From Avena insularis (Eukaryota > Streptophyta > Magnoliopsida > Poales > Poaceae): a DNA stretch of 64,000 nt. The translations under genes were made by a program, and so were the position numbers. Position 1 is the first letter of the stretch; every line of letters starts with the position of its first letter. Below are positions 47,020 to 58,263 of the stretch, piece by piece. The stretch lies in the NCBI GenBank assembly GCA_023614405.1, contig CM042684.1, positions 533,432,682-533,496,681 of the forward strand, in the 5' to 3' direction. The notes below the pieces were generated by a model that was given only the letters and a program-made list of their open reading frames with translations, was not told where the DNA came from and made no database searches.

Positions 47020-47849
47020 AGTACTCACTCGAATCTACGATTCGACTAAATACTTGGGGGCTACTCCTATCAGGAGCGCCGGCCGCGCACCCGAAAGACA
47101 AATGAAGACAAAGCACTTCTCTGAGTCCTACGTCGAGTCTGCGACTCCACTACGGACTCAGGGGCTACTCCCATAGGGAGAATGTATTTAAGCATCCAAA
47201 TTTTTTCGAGTCCTACGGACGAAAACAACTGAGCAATGCTTGTACTAAAGTCTCCGCTCGAGTCTACGACTCGAACAGACACTTGGGGTTACTCCATAGG
47301 GCGCTGGTCGCACCCTATAAAATCTTTGATCGCGATCTTCCGGATCACGCAAAAAACTTTTTAGCAACTCTGCCCCAACAAAACGCTTAAGTGAGCAAAC
47401 AATCTCCTTGGCCACCCGGCACCTCCGCGGTGACAAACATTGATGTCGGTATGCGACACAAAGATAAGACCTACAGATATCATCTGATGGCCTGGCAACG
47501 CACCTGACTGTGCTCTGCTAGTATAAATCCATGCCAACAGACGTGATGAAAAAATCCCGACGGACGCGTTCGGTACATCATTTAAAATCACTGGAATTCC
47601 ACTCCTGTAAGTCCTCCGCGGCCTGAGTCGAATTACGCCAGCATATGTTCCAGGTCCGGGTTGAGGGACCCGAACCTGAAGAAGATCGTGTTGTTTTGTC
47701 CTAAGACAGTTAACTGACCCTGATCCGTCGGGAGAGCCAGGCACACGTATCAGCAATCCCTACACATTCTCTTGAAATACAGAGTTGCACCCGAAGGATT
47801 GAAGAGTCCTCAGTCGAATCTACGATTCGACTGATCACTCGGGGGCTAC
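47020..47849 (+). repeat. Repeated purine-tract-like motif before the 3' LTR
   Basis: The module TCGAGTC(T/C)ACGACTCGA followed by ACTTGGGGGCTACTCC occurs near 47030-47070, 47130-47180, 47255-47300 and 47815-47849. The last one is the functional-position polypurine tract (ACTCGGGGGCTAC, 47837-47849). Similar GGGGGCTAC words occur at 41058 and 44783. Only the copy next to the LTR is expected to prime plus-strand synthesis. Confidence 0.75.
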
Positions 47850-48337
47850 TGACATGGTTATACCCAACGGGTACGTAACTTCAGCATACTTAGTCCAGCC
47901 CAAGGAAGGCCCACGGCAGACATACGCTAGCCCATGAAGATTTTTGGGTGGCCAAGGCCCATGACGTCTTCGGATCCTTGGAGAGCAAGACTAGAGTTTG
48001 AATACAACTTGTAACCTACTCGTATCGGCACCCGAGACCTAGCCTCCCCATATATAAAGGCTAGAAGGGGCCAACGAGGGGGACACGTAATCCCACAATA
48101 GACCTTTCGCACACGCATCCACGCCAGATCGAATCACAAGACTTCAGAACCTTCGGTTCCGCCGTAACCAAAGAGCAGACAAGCAGGAGTAGGGTTTTCC
48201 CTCCGGGGGCCTGAACCTGGGTAAATCTTGTGTCCCCTGGTTGCTTGTCTGTTAACCATGCCACGATCTCCAGCATCCCCATCTTCTCCAAAACCCAAGT
48301 CCATAACAATGGGCATTGACGAGATCAAACCTCGTCA
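47850..48337 (+). repeat. Gypsy 3' LTR
   Basis: It has the same length and ends as the 5' LTR (TGACATGG to CCTCGTCA), with TATA box TATATAAA at 48051-48058. It differs from the 5' LTR at about 12 scattered sites and in a cluster at about 48134-48150. Confidence 0.96.
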
Positions 48338-48342
48338 CTACC

Positions 48343-49400
48343 TTGACCAAACAAGATTATCAAGCTATCACAAGATAATTATAGCACATGAATTCACTTA
48401 ATCCCTAGTGAGGTAACAAAACAAAGGTAAAAAACATAACAGATCTTGAATTTGTTGTCACTATTCAATCATCACCACCATGTTACTCCATCTAATACAC
48501 ACTTTCCCTACACATGCTCTTGCATACAAATTGGATCAAAACAAATTATAAAGACCGAGGTGATATGCATCTATCAATACATATTACACATAAATAAGTT
48601 CAATCTCATATATCAAATCATAAAATAAAGATCTACCATATAGGAATTACATATATGACCATAATCATCTTTGGAAGATCATATGGTACTAGATCTATGA
48701 GAACAAGAGATAAATAGATCAAGATACTGCCACAAACCCATAGTTCAGAGGTGGACTACTCCCTCTTCATCATGGTGATGAAGTTGGAGATGTTGGAGAA
48801 GGTAGAGATCCCTCCGGTGGTGGCTCCGTTGGAGATTCCCCCCTCCAATCTTCTCTAGTTTTGACTCCTTTTTGGTGTTTATATGTTTATGCGGTTCTCT
48901 CCTTAAGGATGCCCTAGGGGGCCTTTTTATAGGCATTTTTGGTCAAACCAAATCCGTGGGTGAAAGATTGAAGCGAATCGAATGGCCGAGGGCCAAAATA
49001 CACCTAGTGATGTGCCTAGTGGGGGAGGCCTTGGCACCCATGCTCTTTTGGACCTCCAAGCCCCTCTTGTGGGGTCCAAGCACTCAAAATCACCATTCTT
49101 CCTAAAATATTTGCTTTTCCAGAATCTTAGATCCATTTGACTTTGTTTAGGTCCCTGAAAGATAAAAATACACAAAACAGAATTTTCCTATCTGTCAGAG
49201 TTATAACAAAAATTTCCAAAAATCAATATAAAACATGGATATTACATTATATATGTTGCAAATATGTGGAAATATGTGTCAATAAACTACAAAATTCATG
49301 TATGCATTTTACATGCATCACTAGCAACCCAGGTCCAGGGCTCAAAAGTAACAAAAGGGCCTCTACACGATTTTTACAGCACTAAGAGGGGAGTGCGGGT
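48343..49400 (-). repeat. Promoter half of a minus-strand LTR remnant interrupted by the Gypsy element
   Basis: On the minus strand a TATA-like box (CCTATAAAAAGG, about 48933-48922) is followed by a leader (AGGAGTCAAAACTAGAG, then GATCCCTACCTT-like) and an AT-rich R/U5-like stretch that continues past the Gypsy insertion at 35552. The arrangement resembles the LTR remnant at 7061 in reverse. No coding part was found and the outer end is unclear. Confidence 0.55.
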
Positions 49401-50396
49401 TGACCTACTAAAAGGCCATGGGGTTTCTATAAAACCAAACCAGTGCCTATATGAATTTACTGATGGAATATTGTTCTTCGTCTTAACACTTGCAGGTTTA
49501 GTGTCATCAGACTTAGTGCACACGGGAGAAGCAAAAAAGTTGGGCTGGGGCTCGATCCCGTGACTTGGGGCACGTTGAACAATCCGCTAACCACTAGGCT
49601 AGATATCGGCTTGATCCAAGGTTGCTGGGTGCATGCAGGTTAAGCTCCAGAGGCCCAGCCACGACGACCAAAAAATTCGGCGTCGCGAGCTTGCATACGA
49701 TGACAAGGTTAGCGGCGGCGATGATCTAGAGAGCATATGGGTTGAGGTCTAGGTGCAGCACGGTAATGATCAACCTTCAAGCAACAACAAGAAGGGCCAA
49801 CAACATCGACATGGACCTGCACCGGGTGGTGGCTCACGTCGGCACAGGCATGGTGTTCAACGCATTGATTGGCGGCGAGAGGAAGCGAGGATGCATGTGA
49901 CCCTTCCTAAGAGAGAGAGGCTAGCTCACCTCGTCTGTCCGTGGGATCGGATGGAGCTGGCGCGATAGCGATTGGCTGCGGGGCTAGTGCTCCACCGTGT
50001 ACTGGACCTTCTCAGGATCAACCTCGTCGCCTTTGTGCATAGGATTGTAGTAGGGCTCACAACAAGCTTCCTCCACACCTGGGTTCCTCTCTTCCTCCCC
50101 TCCTCTTGCCTGTTCTACTCAAAGCTGAAGCTAGGCTATGGCATGGCCATGGCCTGCATGGGTGGCTAGCAAGGGGGTAAGGGGAAGGAAGAGGGCTAGG
50201 TGGGGTGCCTGGTCAAGCTATATCTGGACAGAGGTTGGATGGGAGGCAGGGGATAAGAGAGGGGAGCTTGTCCTCCTCAGGTTCAAGCCCGTACGGGACG
50301 CATGTGCTAAATGTTCGACGGTACACAAGGCCTCCAAATTAGGAAGGCCTCCAATTTTTTATGTTTGGCTATAACTTAGTATTGCTAATGGTACAT
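49401..50396. other. Interval without recognised gene
   Basis: Contains the tRNA-like sequence listed separately. A GC-richer part at 49650-50200 has short frames without motifs. Near 50320 AAGGCCTCCAA(A/T)TT is doubled. A pol III B-box-like GGTTCAAGCCC is at about 50280-50290. Confidence 0.3.
49543..49605 (-). repeat. tRNA-like sequence (possible SINE remnant)
   Basis: On the minus strand TAGCCTAGTGG (49601-49591) fits the pol III A-box consensus TRGYNNARNNG exactly. GGATCGAGCCC (49558-49548) fits the B box at 9 of 11 positions. Spacing is about ten bases longer than in a tRNA and no cloverleaf is evident, so this is a tRNA-derived retroposon remnant or a pseudo-tRNA rather than a working tRNA gene. 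Confidence 0.45.
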
Positions 50397-50399
50397 TTA

Positions 50400-50600
50400 C
50401 ACTAGTGCAGGCCCCCCCCCCTTTAACTCCGGTTGGCAGGGCCCTCTAACAGCGGTTCCCCAACCGCTGTTGAGGGTTCGGTGTTAGAGGGGGGCCCCTT
50501 TAACACCGGTTCTTATACGAACCGGTGTTAAGGGGTGGCGCTGCGCAGAGCTTCAGGCCTCTTTAACACCGGTTCGTATCCGGAACCGGTGTTAAAGGTT
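50400..50600. repeat. CACTA left terminal inverted repeat and subterminal palindromes
   Basis: CACTAGTGCAG (50400-50410) is the terminus. Degenerate copies at 50420-50490 (CTAACAGCGGTTCCCC with AACCGCTGTTGAGG) are followed by clear hairpins at about 50497-50535 and 50561-50597. Each is CTTTAACACCGGTTC, a 5-7 base loop, then GAACCGGTGTTAAAG. Confidence 0.92.
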
Positions 50601-50680
50601 CTTCTGCCGCGGTAGAGATTTAGGCCGTTTTCCTGCCGCGGCAGGAAAACGGCATAAATCTCTGTCGCGGCAGACTTCTG
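50601..50680. repeat. Long inverted repeat next to the CACTA left end
   Basis: Arms CTGCCGCGGTAGAGATTTA / TAAATCTCTGTCGCGGCAG extend through GGCCGTTTTCCTGCCG and its complement to a palindromic centre CCTGCCGCGGCAGG. That gives a nearly perfect hairpin of about 35 bp per arm with no loop. It is distinct in sequence from the TTTAACACCGGTTC units. Confidence 0.88.
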
Positions 50681-50843
50681 CCTATGCCCCGTTCTGGGCG
50701 TATTTCTGCGGGAGGGGGGAGCGAGGGGGAATCGATCAGGAGCGGTATACACATAAATCGTCATCGGTACATACGAGTACATGAATAATTAAGCAACTAT
50801 TATTATACACAAACATCGTCATCGGCACATACATCGTCATCGT

Positions 50844-53800
50844 TCATTTTGGTGGATATCTAAAGAGTTCTCCGCCAGGCGTGACGACCTCATCAAGTAT
50901 GAACCCCGCCAATTCCTCTTGAATGGCTCGTATGCGTTCAAATGGTAGGAGTTGGTCCCGCATCCGTTCGATCTGAATATATATGAAGAATGGGCCGTCA
51001 ATATATATATAAGAATAAAACTTAACACAATTGATGGTAATAAAATAATGTTGTGGACTTTGTTTACTTACTCTAAGTTGTTCTAGTGCGGCTTGGCCCG
51101 TCGCACATATCGTGTTGCGAATGAATTCGCAAACATAGTACCCACATAAGTTATTGCCGTGTCCCTGATGCACGCACTTTACGAGAATAGAGAGTTCAAT
51201 CAAAATAATAATCAATAAAGCATGATATAATGGAATTGCAAGCTAGCTAGTATTACTTACATTTTGGTCTACAAATTTTAGTTCTTCTGACCATTCACCC
51301 ACGGCCCTGCCCGTGAACCTTTTCCAAACCCTGTCCGACAAAGAAAATGGATAAAGGAGTAATTAATTACTTATTGTCACGAAAGTTGCCGATCTAGTGC
51401 GATAATATGATTGAAATTACCTCTGGAGCATCTCTCTAAAGTTTGCCCATATCTCTTTTTCTTTTCGTAACGAGTCCATGACAAGGACTTTTCCTGAGTC
51501 GGGTTGAATGACTAGCAGAATAAAGTGGAACCTACGCACGCATAACTCATCATCAGTTACACTTAACATCGAGGAAGCTGAAATAGAATGTGTACAAGAG
51601 AGAGGGTAACAAGACTCACGAGAAGTTGTAAGGCAATAGTATTTCCTTTTGGTTTGTTGTCTCAAGAAAGACGTTAGCAAGTAATCTTACATTTGCCAGG
51701 GTTTGGTTTCTACCACTTCTTCATGAACTCTATTTGGGTCAACGAACCCAATGTCAAAAGGGCCTCCTTTCCTGCATTCCATAACCTTTTTCCTGCATAA
51801 TAGTATATACATATATGGTGAGCATATATATATACATGCAATTAATAAAGTGAATGAGATGAGATATAAATTATAGAAATAGTACTTACACACAATAAAG
51901 GCTGATGGCAGCTTTGTCGAGTTCCTTCTGATTGAATAGAAAATGCAAGTCTTGAATGTTGAAGTCGATCGCGTAATCTCCGCAGAAGAAAATATCATCT
52001 CTTATATGCGCCGTGATCCATTCTAACTTTCTCGTCTTGCAGAAATGAAGGTACCACTTGTGCAATTTTCGCATCTTTGTTGGTAGAGTCTTGAGCTCCT
52101 CTTTCTTGATGAGATTCTTCCCATACTTCCATGGCTGTATGGGGTTGGCATCGATTTGGGCAAGTTGTCTCCCATGACGTTCAAGTATGCAATGTAAGTC
52201 ATCCCCATCTCATTGGCCTTTCTTTGTAGCTCGCCTCGTAATCATTTACGGAGGAGCGCCCGTGTCGAACATTTGGAGCGGGCACATGATTGGTTTTCCT
52301 GCTCTCCGAGCATGGGAACTGTTTTACAGGGTGCCTCACCGCTACTTTCAGTCTCCCTACGGCGCCTTGCATCCGCCTTCAAAATCTGGCGCTCGAGTCC
52401 GGCACAAGTGGGGTTTCAGGTTTCAAAAGATTTTTGTAAAACTTCCACCACCGCCGGATCTATTTTCTCCTTTGGCTCGCCCGTCTAGGTGCAAAGAATT
52501 TCTTGACCTGTTCTTCCGAGATCCTATTGGTCTCTCGTCACTGCGATTCCACGGTAAAACCGGCAATGGCTTGGCGGAAGGCTGCGGGGCGTAGTTTTTG
52601 AACTCTTTGGCGACAGTTTCCTGGATTTCTTTGTGGCGATTACCGATGCTCCTCGTGGCGGTGCTCTTCCGCTTACGCTGAGGAGATGGCTGAAGCACCG
52701 GAGATGGTGACGGGCGGAGATGGCTGCCGCAGAGAGATGGCCGACGGTGGAGATGGCTGCCAAGCAGAGATGGCTGCCAGCCGGAGATGGCTGCCTTGCA
52801 GAGATAGCTGAAGCGGCTCGATCACGACGCTGCGGAGACGGGCGGGGATGCCGTGACCTCAATTTGGAAGCACAATGTGTTCCTTCTTCCAAAGAATGGT
52901 TGTTTTCCTTGCAAATTTGAGTTGAGTTTCCCTTCACCGTAGCATGGTCAAGCTGCTTCCTCATATTCCTTCACAACCTCATCCACCACGACAATAGCAT
53001 AGCCATCTCGAATCGGTCGGCGTGGTAAGTTCCACCAGCTACGGGAGGTAAGGCATAGCCGATACCACCTTAATGGATAAGCCCATTAATCTCACATGCA
53101 GCTCAGCGTGTTCGCTCTCCGTGATCTCATCCACGGGTATCGAGGACCCGTCATTTCAAGCGCACGTTCTCCGTGGAAGCCACACTGCTTCCGCTGCAGA
53201 GTCCGGGCGGGCAGCTTCCAATGCAGGCTCTTCGTGCCGCTGAGATGGGCCGGTAGCTTGATGGCTATGTTGTGCATTCACTTGCGCCTGCAGCGCCGCA
53301 AGTGCATGTTCTATCTGTGTCATCCACTCAGACGCTCTTTTTCTTTTCGCCACACCATCTGTGAAGAGTCGCCCATCGGCAAACCCATCCTTCCACGTCA
53401 TACCCCTGTGCCTCGTGCATGTCCAGGTGTTCTTTTTACCGATGGTGCGTGTGAGCTGGTCATTCTCTCTGTCGGGATGGAAGGTCCTGGCGGATGTTTC
53501 CTCGTATGCCGTGATGAGTTCAGTGACGGGTTTGGCAAGGAGGGTTGGGAAGATACACAATCCTGTTTCTGGGTCCAACCTTGCCCCGATTCCGTAGAAC
53601 CAAGTCTTTGCACGTAGGTCCCACCCATCTGTCTGGGGTGTGATCCCTCTCTCGCGCAGGGCCTTCTCAGCTTCCTCCCACTTAGGCCTCTGAGATATGT
53701 AGCCACCTGACCCCGTCCTCTGGTGATATTCCTTCTTCAGGGCATTAAGCGTATTGGTTTCGGCCTCTTTTAGCTATAGCACTTTTTTATATGTCTCAAA

Positions 53801-54542
53801 TTCGGGCCGTTGAGGTCTTATCTTCGCATAATATCGTCTTTGAAATTTGGAGTCTCCAGCTTTGATAAATTTGTTCAATTTTGTCTTCGATTCTTGGAAA
53901 GCGTTAGCCATCTTCTTTAGAGTCCACTCTTTGACCTTTTCCTTTATAACCGGGTTGTTTTCATCCTCCTCTGGCGGAAGGGTGAAATTTACCAACAACA
54001 AATTCCAAAGCGTTTCTTTGGATCTGTCATCGACAAAGGTACCGTCGCCCTTCTTTGGCTTATTCCAATTTTCAATTATGATTGGGATTTGGTCCCTAAC
54101 AAGAACTCCAGCCTGACGTACAAATTTGCTGCGGCCTTCTTGGGCTCCATCGGCCTGCCATCAACACGGACTGCTCGATCATGAACTTTGCACGATCTTT
54201 CAACGCTGCTCGTGCCGCTTGCTCTTTTTCGGAGAAGAAGATGGTTGCTGGCTGGTCGATCCAGAGGGCTAAAAGAAGAAAGAAGCGTTAATTAATTAAT
54301 ACATGTAGAACAAGATTGTTGGTGGAAGTCAGCAGAGGCTTAATCAATGCATATACCTCGCCGGACTTTGTAACCATTAAATTGCGTTCACCGGAGTCTT
54401 CATCGGAGTCTTCATCTTCTCCATGACTAGTACTTGAGCTGTCGTCATCATGTCCCTCCAAGTTCAGATATTGTGAGGTGTCCTCATCAATAATGTTCTC
54501 CATTATTTCTTCTTCTTCAAGGTTTCTACTAAGTGGATCCAT
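50844..54542 (-). pseudogene. CACTA second gene: plant-transposon protein with Ulp1-like C-terminal protease
   Basis: ATG at 54542 (MDPLSRNLEEEEIMENIIDE) opens an acidic first exon that ends at a GTATAT donor near 54360. The next part (about 54270-53000) includes LLVNFTLPPEEDENNPV, RRYYAKIRPQRPEFETYKKV, then after a TAG near 53775 SGGYISQRPKWEEAEKAL and a Gln/Ala/His-rich tail. This is typical of En/Spm plant transposase-associated proteins. The 3' part (52074-50844) is a split Ulp1/C48-like cysteine protease: RFHFILLVIQPDSGKVLVMD (His and Asp) and HQGHGNNLCGYYVCEFI (Gln and Cys), with introns at GT/AG sites between. Ulp1-like genes are a known cargo of grass transposons. At least one stop and unclear exons near 52.1-53 kb make it a likely pseudogene. 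Confidence 0.72.
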
Positions 54543-54719
54543 AGTTTCTAAAACAATAATATTATCTAGAGTAAGAGTGTAAACATTCAAGTGGACTTGG
54601 ATTCATACACAAATATACATATTATTCATACAAAAATACACAAATGAAATTAAAACCCTAAGGATGCTTGATCATTTTAAGCGAGTTCCGAGGGTGAAAC
54701 CCTAATCAGGATGAAACTA

Positions 54720-56520
54720 TGTTGCCATGAACCCGCCCGCTTGACACCCTATCTATACTACTACTCCCTCCATAATTACATGCCATCTTAGTTTGAGTTT
54801 CCGATGTTAGTGAGATGTGCAATGATCACTATATTAAAAAGACAAGCAAGACTGGTGACCGGAGCAGGAGGAGGGCCAGCAGTGGCCTTGTCCGGGAGGA
54901 GGCGGGAGGCCGGGCGCGGCGAGCAGGCGTTGGAGGGCTAGGCGGGCGTCTAGGCGTCGAAGGAGCCAGCGGAGCCCCGTGTTAGAGGAGGGAAGGATGG
55001 GGAAGAGAGGTCGGGGCGGCAGACCTCGAGCTCAAGCGGCGAGACGGCGGTCGGGGCGGCGAGACGGAGGACCTCGGCGGGCGGTGGCGGCGCTCGATCT
55101 CTGGGCGGTGTGTTCGATCGATCTGGCTCAGTGGGGGAAGAAAGGAAGGGGAGGAAGGTGAAATAAATACACACCCCCCTTTAACACCGTTCGTTGGCGA
55201 AGCAGATACAATGTGGAGGGATGTCCCAAGATAGGCCCTGCACCGAGGAGAAGCCACGCAACCTGGAAGGACCATGCATACACCCGACATCGCTGCATAA
55301 CGCACCCCACCTAGGCCACATCGGACTCGCACCCACCTAGGCGCATCGAGCTCGCACCCATGGCCACCACCGAGCTTGCACCCACCTAGGCCGCCTCAAG
55401 ACCGAGAGGAGAGCCATCCCGTCTGCGCCTGGGCCCTGGGCCTCCCCGACGAATCCGCCTCCCTGACCCATCCCCTCCACTTCCCTGTCATTGGCCCCAA
55501 TCCGTGGACGCACTCGCGTAGCCGCTCCTGCCCGCCACACCCGATGACGCGAGCTACCACGTCAAAGTTGTCTTCGTGTCCGATTTGATCCTAGCTACTA
55601 CTAATAAGTACAATGGTTTGAAATCATACTTTCTACAAAGCTTGTTCGATTTCATCTTGGTACATCTGTTCGGAGGGGTTCGATGTGGGCTCAGAAATCA
55701 CCACACCAAAAACACAACATGCACAGAAGTTAGCATCAGCAACTGATTGAACGAACACGCGCTCGCGAGAGAGCTCGCGTGGGGAGGCCGGCTCCGACGA
55801 AGCGCCGGGCGAAACGGGAGGCAAACAGCGTCTGCAGGGGCTCGATGGCGGCTGCGAGATCTTGTGACAACGACGGGCTCTGCAACAGCGGACAGAGGAC
55901 CGGGTAGAGGCGGCCGGCGACGTGGCACAGCGCAGCCTGCAGAGGGGGGCGCCGGTGACGACTGCGATAAGGCCGCGGCGACCGCCACAGAGGACGGAGT
56001 GGCGCCACCACGCGAGCTCCACTCTGCCGGCCGGTGGCACCACCGCGCGAGCTCCACACCGCCGTGCGCCAGGAGGAAACAGAGAAGGGGAGGAAACAGA
56101 GGGGACGACCAGGCGCGGTCCGCTATCTCACCACGGCGTCGGGGTTCTTGTAGGCGCCGACGTCGTCGTCGGCCGGTGCGGTGGCAGCGTCTTGATGGCG
56201 GTGGCGCGCGCCTTGATGGCGAGGCGGCGAGCTGGAGGGCTTCGGTGGCGGTAGCGATGTGGCGGCGAGGGGTGGTTCGATCGATCTGGCTCTGCGGGGA
56301 AGAAAGGAAGGGGATGGCGCATTTAATACCCCCCCCTTTAACACCGGTTCGGGGTTGGAACCGGTGTTAAAGGGGGGGAATTCGTTTCGCGCGCGCATTA
56401 ATTACCCTCCCCCCTTTAACACCGGTTCCAGCCCCGCACCGGTGTTAAAGGGGTGTCTTGTGAAATGAATAAATACTTTAACACCGGTTCCTGTCGGAAC
56501 CGGTGTTAAAGGCATTTATT
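54720..56520. repeat. GC-rich middle block of the CACTA with an internal palindrome cluster
   Basis: Two related modules occur: 55112-55200 and 56276-56345. Each reads TTCGATCGATCTGGCTC, then GAAGAAAGGAAGGG, then CCCCCTTTAACACCG. Full palindromes lie at 56331-56372, 56413-56451 and 56472-56511. Long GC-rich frames on both strands show no conserved domain. On the minus strand it could be the promoter/leader of the 54542 gene. A CTACTCCCTCCATAATTAC at 54764 resembles one Stowaway end without a partner. Confidence 0.6.
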
Positions 56521-57547
56521 CATGCATTAAAGGGCATTTTAATTCAAAAAATATGATATGAATTTAGAAAATTCATATCTTTTTCATTTCAACTCAGAAA
56601 AATATGAATAATATATCATAATTTTCAGAAAAATAATATCTATCCATTCATGTAAATCATTTTATATTTACTTTACATGAAAATTTTCAAAATAATTAAA
56701 ACACTTACATATAAATTTATCATTATTCAATTCAAACAAAAATAAATTGTTAAATCCTAAAACTTTGAACATAAGAAATATTAAGCATCTAAAAAATGAT
56801 TTTTATTAGATCAAATCATATTTTAATGCCGCATATTTTGTATTAACATTTTTGAATTGATTGGATATTTAAATGTCGCATCTTTTGTATACACTTGAAT
56901 CTCACCAAGCCTCGCTCAACTTGCATTGTTTTTTGATAAAATAGCATATTGTGAACCTAAAAATGATTTTTGTAAAAAATCATGAGCATCGTATCATGTA
57001 CTTGTAGTTCATATCTGACCCACTTCCTACCGATTCGGTAGGAATTTGTCTTTTTCACCAGAGGTGGACGGAAAGGTTTCAGATCCCCCTGTTGGTACAT
57101 TGTGCATATAAGGTGGTCTAGTATTTTTGTAAAATGTGTTGGTGGTTTTTTGAATTAGCCATTTGGTGGTTGTTTCACAAAACTGTCCGTTTTTTGTGCT
57201 CGGAAAATGGAAAATGCCTTTTTGGTGCGATAAAAAGGAAAACTTCCTCTTGCAACATTGTTTGCCATGCCATGATGCACATGTATGCACAATATGGCCA
57301 TATTATCACAAACTATGCCTTGATTCTAGCCATAACATTGGTCATTTGACCCGAAAGCCAAGTAACCTCGAATGAGATAAGTCATTTTGAGACAGTTACA
57401 TAAAGCCGAACTGGAACTGAAAATTAAGATACATAAAATAACTGAAAATTAAGATACATGGCCAGATTAAGTAACAATCGGCCGAACTTGTTTCGGAATG
57501 TTGGAGTGATTCAGTCATGCTCCTGCCTACACCTGTAATACTCGCCA
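56521..57547. other. AT-rich CACTA interior without recognised gene
   Basis: No supported coding region. The first 500 bases are strongly AT-rich and the rest is mixed. It separates the palindrome cluster from the small minus-strand ORF. Confidence 0.4.
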
Positions 57548-58069
57548 TCAGTAGTCGCCATTACTGCCGCCATCATCATCGCTGCGCCGCCGGGTCGCGT
57601 AATTGAACCTCTGGAGAGTACGCGTGGGCTGGACTTGAGGGTAGCGCGTGGGCTGGACTTGAGGGTAGCGCAGACGGGGGTTAGAGTCGGCGGCAGTGTC
57701 ATAGGCCATGACGCTCTGGAGAGTCCGACCGCGCCACCATAGCCGACGGCCGGCCTTGTTGAAGTTAGGAGGAGGTGGGCCGTCCTCCTCGTGCCTGGCG
57801 AGCGCCCTCTCATGCCGATCCACGAAGAAGGCTTCCCAAGTAGGGAAATAGTTGGGATGCCATCTGGGATTCCTCCGCTGCTCCGGCGTGAGCTCGAAGT
57901 AGTAGTGGTTCGTGATGGCCATCCGGCGCGCCACACCTAGAGGGACAGGAGGAACCGGCACGCCTCCGACGCTCAGCATCCAGCCGACAGGACATGAGTC
58001 CGGGCAGGGGTATTTCGAGGCGCAAAGCGCCTCCGCCTCCCTGGGGGTTAGTGCTACGGTGGAAGCCAT
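57548..58069 (-). CDS. Intact 173-residue ORF of unknown function inside the CACTA
   Basis: ATG at 58069 opens an uninterrupted frame of 173 codons. Features: MASTVALTPREAEALCASKY at the N-terminus, CPDSCPVGW, a Pro/Val stretch GGVPVPPVPLGVARR, then TPEQRRNPRWHPNYFPTWEA and FVDRHERALARHEEDGPPPP. A direct repeat (RYPQVQPT, about residues 133-148) precedes a charged Arg/Asp/Gly-rich tail ending GDY. There is no signal peptide or membrane segment. A TATA-like CTATACCTATATG lies upstream at about 58148-58135, and behind it the E2F-like array. Coding GC content is higher than that of its flanks. I do not recognise the family. It could be a captured host fragment or a CACTA accessory protein. It lies beside the fragment with TTTAGTCCCGG repeats and may have arrived with it. 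Confidence 0.55.
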   Translation of the reverse strand: MASTVALTPREAEALCASKYPCPDSCPVGWMLSVGGVPVPPVPLGVARRMAITNHYYFELTPEQRRNPRWHPNYFPTWEAFFVDRHERALARHEEDGPPPPNFNKAGRRLWWRGRTLQSVMAYDTAADSNPRLRYPQVQPTRYPQVQPTRTLQRFNYATRRRSDDDGGSNGDY

Positions 58070-58156
58070 GGGAAAGAGTTATGAGGTTGCAGATATGAGT
58101 CTAGAGATGTGCAATGACAATGGAGGCCAACCCCCTACATATAGGTATAGTGAACT

Positions 58157-58263
58157 AGCGGGAAGAACTGGAGGGAAGAACTGGCGGGAAGAAAACTGGC
58201 GGGAAGAAAACTGGCGGGAAGAAGAACTGGCGGGAAGAAAAATGGCGGGAAAAAATGGCGGGA
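58157..58263 (-). promoter_or_regulatory. 16-bp tandem array of E2F-like (TTCCCGCC) motifs
   Basis: GGCGGGAA occurs at 58183, 58198, 58213, 58229 and 58244, with AGCGGGAA at 58157 and a partial GGCGGGA at 58257. On the minus strand each reads TTCCCGCC. Two read (T)TTTCCCGCCA or close to it, the plant E2F consensus. Spacing is 15-16 bases. The array lies 90-195 bases upstream of the start at 58069, where promoter elements would be. Activity is inferred. Confidence 0.55.

Larger units (their letters stand above)
35553..48342 (+). mobile_element. Full-length Gypsy (Tat-type) LTR retrotransposon with antisense gene
   Basis: The element is 12,780 bp (35558-48337) between CTACC target duplications (35553-35557, 48338-48342). 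LTRs are 488 bp each with TGAC/GTCA ends. Order: 5' LTR, primer site, gag, protease, RT, RNase H, integrase, a 5.4-kb 3' region with an antisense multi-exon gene, a purine tract and the 3' LTR. RT before integrase is the Gypsy order. No chromodomain is seen, and the C-terminal SPWEGPY...PWN...LRRFYP motif and antisense gene point to the Tat lineage (Grande/RIRE2/Retand group). By eye the LTRs differ at about 12 scattered sites plus one block. Confidence 0.95.

Noticed and set aside
49543..49605. Functional tRNA gene
   Set aside because: Box spacing is too long, no cloverleaf or acceptor stem is evident, and it lies in repeat DNA.
54764..54830. Stowaway MITE at CTACTCCCTCCATAATTAC
   Set aside because: Only one terminus is visible; no inverted partner or second TA was found.
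55747..56370. 207-codon plus-strand frame in the CACTA middle block
   Set aside because: Arg/Gly-rich compositional frame mirrored by frames on the opposite strand.
58150..58263. CRISPR-like array of short repeats
   Set aside because: Direct 15-16 bp tandem units without unique spacers, inside a plant transposon.
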